A DNA stretch of 15,045 nucleotides from Coriobacteriales bacterium (GTDB lineage Bacteria > Actinomycetota > Coriobacteriia > Coriobacteriales > UBA8131), in the NCBI GenBank assembly GCA_031286975.1, contig JAITTM010000138.1, positions 1 to 15,045 on the forward strand. Reading direction: 5' to 3'. Position 1 is the stretch's first letter. Each line of letters opens with the position of its first letter. The translations under genes were made by a program, and so were the position numbers. A model generated the notes under the pieces. That model did not search any database. It was given only the letters and a program-made list of their open reading frames with translations, and was not told the origin of the DNA. Of the stretch, positions 11,586-15,045 are shown in pieces.

Positions 11586-13112
11586 TTACCCAATGCCCAG
11601 TATCTGCATTACCAGCAGGATGGCGGTTAGTACGGCGACCACCACGATTGTCAGGTTGCTGAGCACGTTGGCAAACAGCCTGTTGCGATACTGACCCATG
11701 AGGCGCTTATTGTTGATGAGCCGGATGAGAAACACCAGCAGCACCGGCAACAGGATGCCGTTGACAAACTGCGCGATGAGCATGATGGACATGAGATTGA
11801 TGCCCGGCAATAGAACGATCACGCAGCTTATGATGATGATGAAGGTGAAGATGCCCTTGAACGCCGGTGCCTCGCTCCAGCTGCGGTCGACGCCGCGCTC
11901 CCAGCCAAAGGCCTCGCAGATAGCGTACGAGGTAGTGAGTGGCAGGATGCAGGCCGCCAAGAATGAGGCCCCCACCAGGCCGATACCAAAAAGCTGCTTG
12001 GCATAGACTCCCACGATGGGGGCAAGGGCGTTGGCTGCGCTCTCGGCATCCACCACGACGATGCCCTGCGAATAGAGCACTGTACCGGTGGTGATGATGA
12101 TGAACCACACCACCAGGCAGGCCACAACCGCGCCAGAGATTACGTCGACCCGTTGCAGCACCAGGTTCTTGATACTCACGCCCTTCTCTACCACGTTGCT
12201 CTGACCAAAGAAGATCATCCAGGGGGCGATGGTGGTGCCAATCAGGGCGATTATCAGCGCGAAGAAGCTTTTGTCAAAGACGATCTGCGGCACAACGGTG
12301 CTCACCGCCACGTCGCCCCAATCGGGCTCGCTCAAAAAGGCGGCAGCCACATAGGTGAGAAAGACGAGGCTTATCACCATGAAGATCTTCTCGATGCGCT
12401 TGTAGGTACCGCCCATGATGAGCGCCCAAACGGCCAGCCCCGCAACGGGAACGCTGATGTATTTGTTCACGCCAAACAGCTCCGCGCCCGCCGCCACGCC
12501 GGCAAACTCGCTCAGCGAGGTGCCCGTGTTGGCGATGAGCAACGCCATCATGGCAAAGGCTGCCAGGCGGATGCCAAAGTTCTCGCGGATAAGGGCGGCA
12601 AAGCCCTTGCCTGTCTGCGCCCCAAGCCGCGCGGCCGATTCTTGTACGATCATGAGAAAGATCATGGCGATAGGGATGGTCCAAAGCGCCGCGTATCCAT
12701 AGGAGGCACCCGCCACACTGAAGGTCGAGATGCCACCGGCATCATTGCCCGCCAGCTCCGCGATGACTCCTGGCCCCATGGCCGCCAGCAGCACAAAGAG
12801 GTACCGCTTCTTTTTGGGCGCCTTGGGCGCACTGGGCGCAGTGGGCGCATTGGATGTTGTCGCCGCAGCCGCAGCCGCCGTAGCCGCAGCCGCCGTAGCC
12901 GCAGCCGCAGGGGCAGGGGCAGCCGCCGTAGCCGCAGCCGCAGGGGCAGCCGCAGGGGCAGACAAAGACTCCGGTGGCTGCGGGTGCTGCGGGTGCTGCA
13001 GGGAGACGGCCGTCTGTTGCGCCTGCTGCTGGGAGACGGCCGTGGTGCCATCGGCTCCGCCGCTTTGCTGGGCTGCTGGGCTGCTTGCCGCTACTCGCTC
13101 GGTTTTCTCCAT
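11586..13112 (-). CDS. NRAMP-family divalent metal transporter, NRMT (Mg2+) type by motif
   Basis: This 508-residue membrane transporter has about eleven helices from residue 103. The fold is NRAMP: G113-P-G-V-I-A-E starts TM1, and V-Q-E-S-A-A-R-L-G-A-Q-T-G-K follows TM2. The metal-site motifs are altered. TM1 has D124-A-G-G127 where Mn/Fe transporters have D-P-G-N. TM6 has G292-T-T-I-A-P-W298 where they have G-A-T-V-M-P-H, so the metal-binding methionine and asparagine are absent. These are the kinds of changes known from NRAMP-related magnesium transporters (NRMTs), so Mg2+ is the likelier substrate than Mn2+. Residues 1-102 are a low-complexity Ala/Pro/Gln tail, absent from typical members. 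The ATG at 13112 with GGGTGG six bases upstream is preferred to a GTG at 13121. Twelve bases separate it from the stop of the PRC/MgtE-like gene, so the two form an operon. Confidence 0.87.
   Translation of the reverse strand: MEKTERVAASSPAAQQSGGADGTTAVSQQQAQQTAVSLQHPQHPQPPESLSAPAAAPAAAATAAAPAPAAAATAAAATAAAAAATTSNAPTAPSAPKAPKKKRYLFVLLAAMGPGVIAELAGNDAGGISTFSVAGASYGYAALWTIPIAMIFLMIVQESAARLGAQTGKGFAALIRENFGIRLAAFAMMALLIANTGTSLSEFAGVAAGAELFGVNKYISVPVAGLAVWALIMGGTYKRIEKIFMVISLVFLTYVAAAFLSEPDWGDVAVSTVVPQIVFDKSFFALIIALIGTTIAPWMIFFGQSNVVEKGVSIKNLVLQRVDVISGAVVACLVVWFIIITTGTVLYSQGIVVVDAESAANALAPIVGVYAKQLFGIGLVGASFLAACILPLTTSYAICEAFGWERGVDRSWSEAPAFKGIFTFIIIISCVIVLLPGINLMSIMLIAQFVNGILLPVLLVFLIRLINNKRLMGQYRNRLFANVLSNLTIVVVAVLTAILLVMQILGIG
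12862..13043. repeat. Low-complexity repeats coding the transporter's N-terminal tail
   Basis: 12862-12960 consists of GCC/GCA/GTA/GGG triplet repeats, including the 15-base unit GCCGCCGTAGCCGCA, and encodes a poly-Ala/Pro stretch on the minus strand. Next to it, CGGGTGCTG is doubled at 12981-12998 (Gln-His-Pro repeat), and GGGAGACGGCCGT recurs at 13001-13013 and 13031-13043 with a 30-base period (TAVS repeat). Such stretches are prone to slippage. Confidence 0.8.
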
Positions 13113-13124
13113 AGCGTCCACCCG

Positions 13125-14990
13125 CTAGGCAACCAGTAGTGTGGCGGTGTAATAGAGGGCGAGCTGAACCAGCAGGCCAAAGCCCATCATCAGCAGGGTG
13201 AAGGCGGTGCTGCTTGGCACCTTGCTCCTGTCCAGTCGTCGGCGGGCGATCACCGTTACCAGCACGCTGGCGAGTATGGTGGCAAAACAGGCGATGACCG
13301 TGGGAAGAAAGGCGTTGACCAGCGCCACCAGCAGCGCCGGTGCCGAGCTGGCGCTGGCTGCGTCTGCCGCGGCGGGCAGTGCGGCGCTTTGGGTCAAGGC
13401 GGCGGCGAAGGCAAAGAAGGCGAGCGCCACAACCGCGGCAGTCAAAACGCCCACAACAAGATTGCGCAACAGCAGGCGCAGGGCGGTTGCGGTGCTGCCC
13501 ACTGAGCCGTCGTACTCAATCAGGTCGTTGATCGAGAAGGCCACGATGTCATCAGCAATCAGCAGCACAAAGGGCATCAGCACCAAGGCGCCGACAAACT
13601 GGGCAAAGCCACCCGCCAAAGTGATGAGCAGCGTGAGCACCGCCCAAACGATGAACCACAGCTCCCTGCGCAGCAGCCAACGCAGCAGGCTCAAGGCGGT
13701 ATACGACTCGCCGTCCTTGTTGCGCGAGCCGGCACCGGCGATCTGCAGGTCCTCGTCGTGCTCCTCCTCCAAGACATCCAGGGCATCGTCGATGGTCACG
13801 ATGCCCAAGATGGTGTTGTTCTCGTCCACAACTGGCACGGCAAGCAGGTCGTACTTCGAGATGACGTCCGCCACCTCCTCCTGGTCGTCGTCGGGTGAGA
13901 CCGTCATGAGGTCGCGGGTTGCCAGGTCAAAGACGCTGGTGGCGTTGTCTGCCAGCACCAGCGAACGCAGCGAGAGGGCACCTGTCAGTCTGCTGTCGGT
14001 ACCCAGGGTGTACACGTAGTGCACTGTCTCGAGATCCTCGCTCATGCTGCGGATCTTCTCGATGGTTTCGCCCACGCTCTTATCCTCAGGCACCGCTACG
14101 AACTCCGGCGTCATGATGCCGCCCGCGGTCTTCTCCTTATAACCCAAAAGCGAGCGGATACGACGCTGGTCTTGCACGCCCATGAGCCAGAGCAGCTTCT
14201 CGGCCTTCTCGTAGGGCAGGTCGCCCAGGATGTCGGCGGCGTCGTCGGGATCCATCTGCGCGAGCAGCTCGCTGGCGCGGCGCTCGCTCAGGTCGTCGAG
14301 GATGTCAGCCTGGTATTCGTCCTCCAGCTCTGCGATGGTCTCGGCCGCGCGTTGGTTGTCCAGGTGCTCGAACACCAGGCCGCGCTGCTGCGGATCAAGT
14401 TGCTCCAAGATGTCGGCCACGTCTGCCGGATGCAGCTCGCTTAAGCGCTTATGGGTGACCGAGAGCTTGACGGCGCTCAGGTCACGGTCGACCAGCTCCA
14501 TGTAGTTCCACGCGATGATGTTCTCTTCGAGCGGGCGACCAAAGAGTCGGGCAATCGCCTGTGTCGCGCGTTCAAGCGCGGGCGAGAGCCCTCGCAGCAT
14601 GCCGCGCGCGCCCACCTCGGCACCCAGCAGGCGCAGCTGCCTGTTGCTCTGTGAGAGCTTGAGGTCGTTGACGCGCACCACCTTGAGACCCTGCGTGTCC
14701 ACGATCTGTTTGTTGAGAAGATCGCGGGCAAGCAGGAGCTCGTCGGGTTGCAGGTAGGAGAAGCGGATGTCTTTCGCTGGCTTGTTCAGCGTGATGCGGT
14801 CGTCGTCAAAACTGGCGACGTATTTGCGCCACGAGACCATGAAAGGCGTCTTGGACGGCCCGAGAAAAGCCAGTGAGGTGATGCGCGGGAAGACCTCGCC
14901 GGTCTGGATGGCCAGGTCGCTGATGCGGCCGATTTCCTCGCCATCGGAGTCGAGCACCGGCTTTCCCAGCATTTGGGAGAGATATAACAT
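13125..14990 (-). CDS. PRC-barrel / MgtE-N / CBS-pair protein with divergent membrane domain (MgtE-like)
   Basis: This 621-residue protein is built like MgtE but longer at the N-terminus. Two PRC-barrel-like units occupy about 1-75 and 85-125. The MgtE N-domain, helical repeats of the type H187-P-A-D-V-A-D-I-L-E-Q-L and P248-D-D-A-A-D-I-L, spans about 183-285. A CBS pair follows (about 288-410; T288-A-G-G-I-M-T-P opens CBS1, D400-D-A-L-D ends CBS2), the Mg2+-sensing part in MgtE. The membrane domain (about 432-621) has some five helices but lacks MgtE hallmarks: the G-N-x-G-x-Q motif reads G495-S-V-G-S-T, and the essential acidic residue of the last helix is not evident in T-L-L-M-M-G-F-G-L-L-V. 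It may be a sensor rather than a channel. The ATG at 14990 has GGAAGGA (15000-15006) nine bases upstream. It is first in an operon with the NRMT-type transporter. Confidence 0.82.
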   Translation of the reverse strand: MLYLSQMLGKPVLDSDGEEIGRISDLAIQTGEVFPRITSLAFLGPSKTPFMVSWRKYVASFDDDRITLNKPAKDIRFSYLQPDELLLARDLLNKQIVDTQGLKVVRVNDLKLSQSNRQLRLLGAEVGARGMLRGLSPALERATQAIARLFGRPLEENIIAWNYMELVDRDLSAVKLSVTHKRLSELHPADVADILEQLDPQQRGLVFEHLDNQRAAETIAELEDEYQADILDDLSERRASELLAQMDPDDAADILGDLPYEKAEKLLWLMGVQDQRRIRSLLGYKEKTAGGIMTPEFVAVPEDKSVGETIEKIRSMSEDLETVHYVYTLGTDSRLTGALSLRSLVLADNATSVFDLATRDLMTVSPDDDQEEVADVISKYDLLAVPVVDENNTILGIVTIDDALDVLEEEHDEDLQIAGAGSRNKDGESYTALSLLRWLLRRELWFIVWAVLTLLITLAGGFAQFVGALVLMPFVLLIADDIVAFSINDLIEYDGSVGSTATALRLLLRNLVVGVLTAAVVALAFFAFAAALTQSAALPAAADAASASSAPALLVALVNAFLPTVIACFATILASVLVTVIARRRLDRSKVPSSTAFTLLMMGFGLLVQLALYYTATLLVA

Positions 14991-15045
14991 CGATAATGTT
15001 CCTTCCGTTCACCGTCTGTGGAATACGCCAAAATGCAGGGGCGAT

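Noticed and set aside
13113..13121. GTG start at 13121 for the NRAMP-type transporter
   Set aside because: It would start three bases after the upstream stop with no ribosome binding site, whereas the ATG at 13112 has GGGTGG at a good distance.
12153..13139. Long plus-strand frame opposite the NRAMP-type transporter gene
   Set aside because: It is a mirror of a clearly recognisable membrane transporter on the minus strand, with Arg/Gly/His-rich shadow composition.
14991..15045. Magnesium (M-box) riboswitch upstream of the MgtE-like gene
   Set aside because: Only 55 bases upstream are in the window. No part of an M-box is recognisable in them, so nothing can be claimed.

Overview
The window is GC-rich and densely coded, and its protein families point to an anaerobic high-GC Gram-positive bacterium. 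The best guess is an actinobacterium of the class Coriobacteriia, such as the Eggerthellaceae. This rests on three things: a NirJ2/AhbD-type radical SAM enzyme, lipoprotein signal peptides with Gram-positive style ribosome binding sites, and an NRAMP relative carrying the binding-site substitutions of the magnesium-transporting NRMT group, of which an Eggerthella lenta member has been studied. The assignment is inference; there is no rRNA or tRNA in the window.

Layout. Bases 1-130 (minus) are the start of a lipoprotein gene cut by the window edge. 313-702 (minus) is a small VOC/glyoxalase-fold protein. A 324-base divergent gap follows, with a candidate promoter and a leader that can form three consecutive hairpins. 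Next comes a plus-strand metal/tetrapyrrole module at 1027-5092: a radical SAM/SPASM heme-pathway-type enzyme, then a substrate-binding lipoprotein, a FecCD-type permease and a FepC/FhuC-type ATPase. Two strong stem-loops sit between the binding-protein and permease genes. A 21-codon mini-frame bridges the permease and ATPase genes. A convergent minus-strand gene (5120-6238) encodes a polytopic protein of the lysylphosphatidylglycerol-synthase membrane-domain family.

6539-9288 (plus) is a tight envelope operon: a YtxH-like membrane protein, a PRC-barrel protein with a C-terminal 11-residue repeat, and a membrane-anchored NodB-type polysaccharide deacetylase whose cytoplasmic tail has an aromatic residue every nine positions. 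9478-9972 (minus) is a small membrane-anchored protein with a histone-H1-like Lys/Ala/Pro tail. It is divergent from serS (10061-11335, plus), which ends in a textbook terminator followed by a short-repeat, palindrome-rich GC stretch.

11586-14990 (minus) is a two-gene operon. A PRC-barrel/MgtE-N/CBS protein with a divergent membrane domain comes first, then an NRAMP-family transporter whose metal-site motifs (D-A-G-G in TM1 and T-T-I-A-P-W in TM6) match the Mg2+-type NRMT pattern rather than Mn2+ transporters. The most interesting idea in the window is that the first gene is a Mg2+-sensing partner of the second. No CRISPR array, transposase, phage gene or attachment site was seen.
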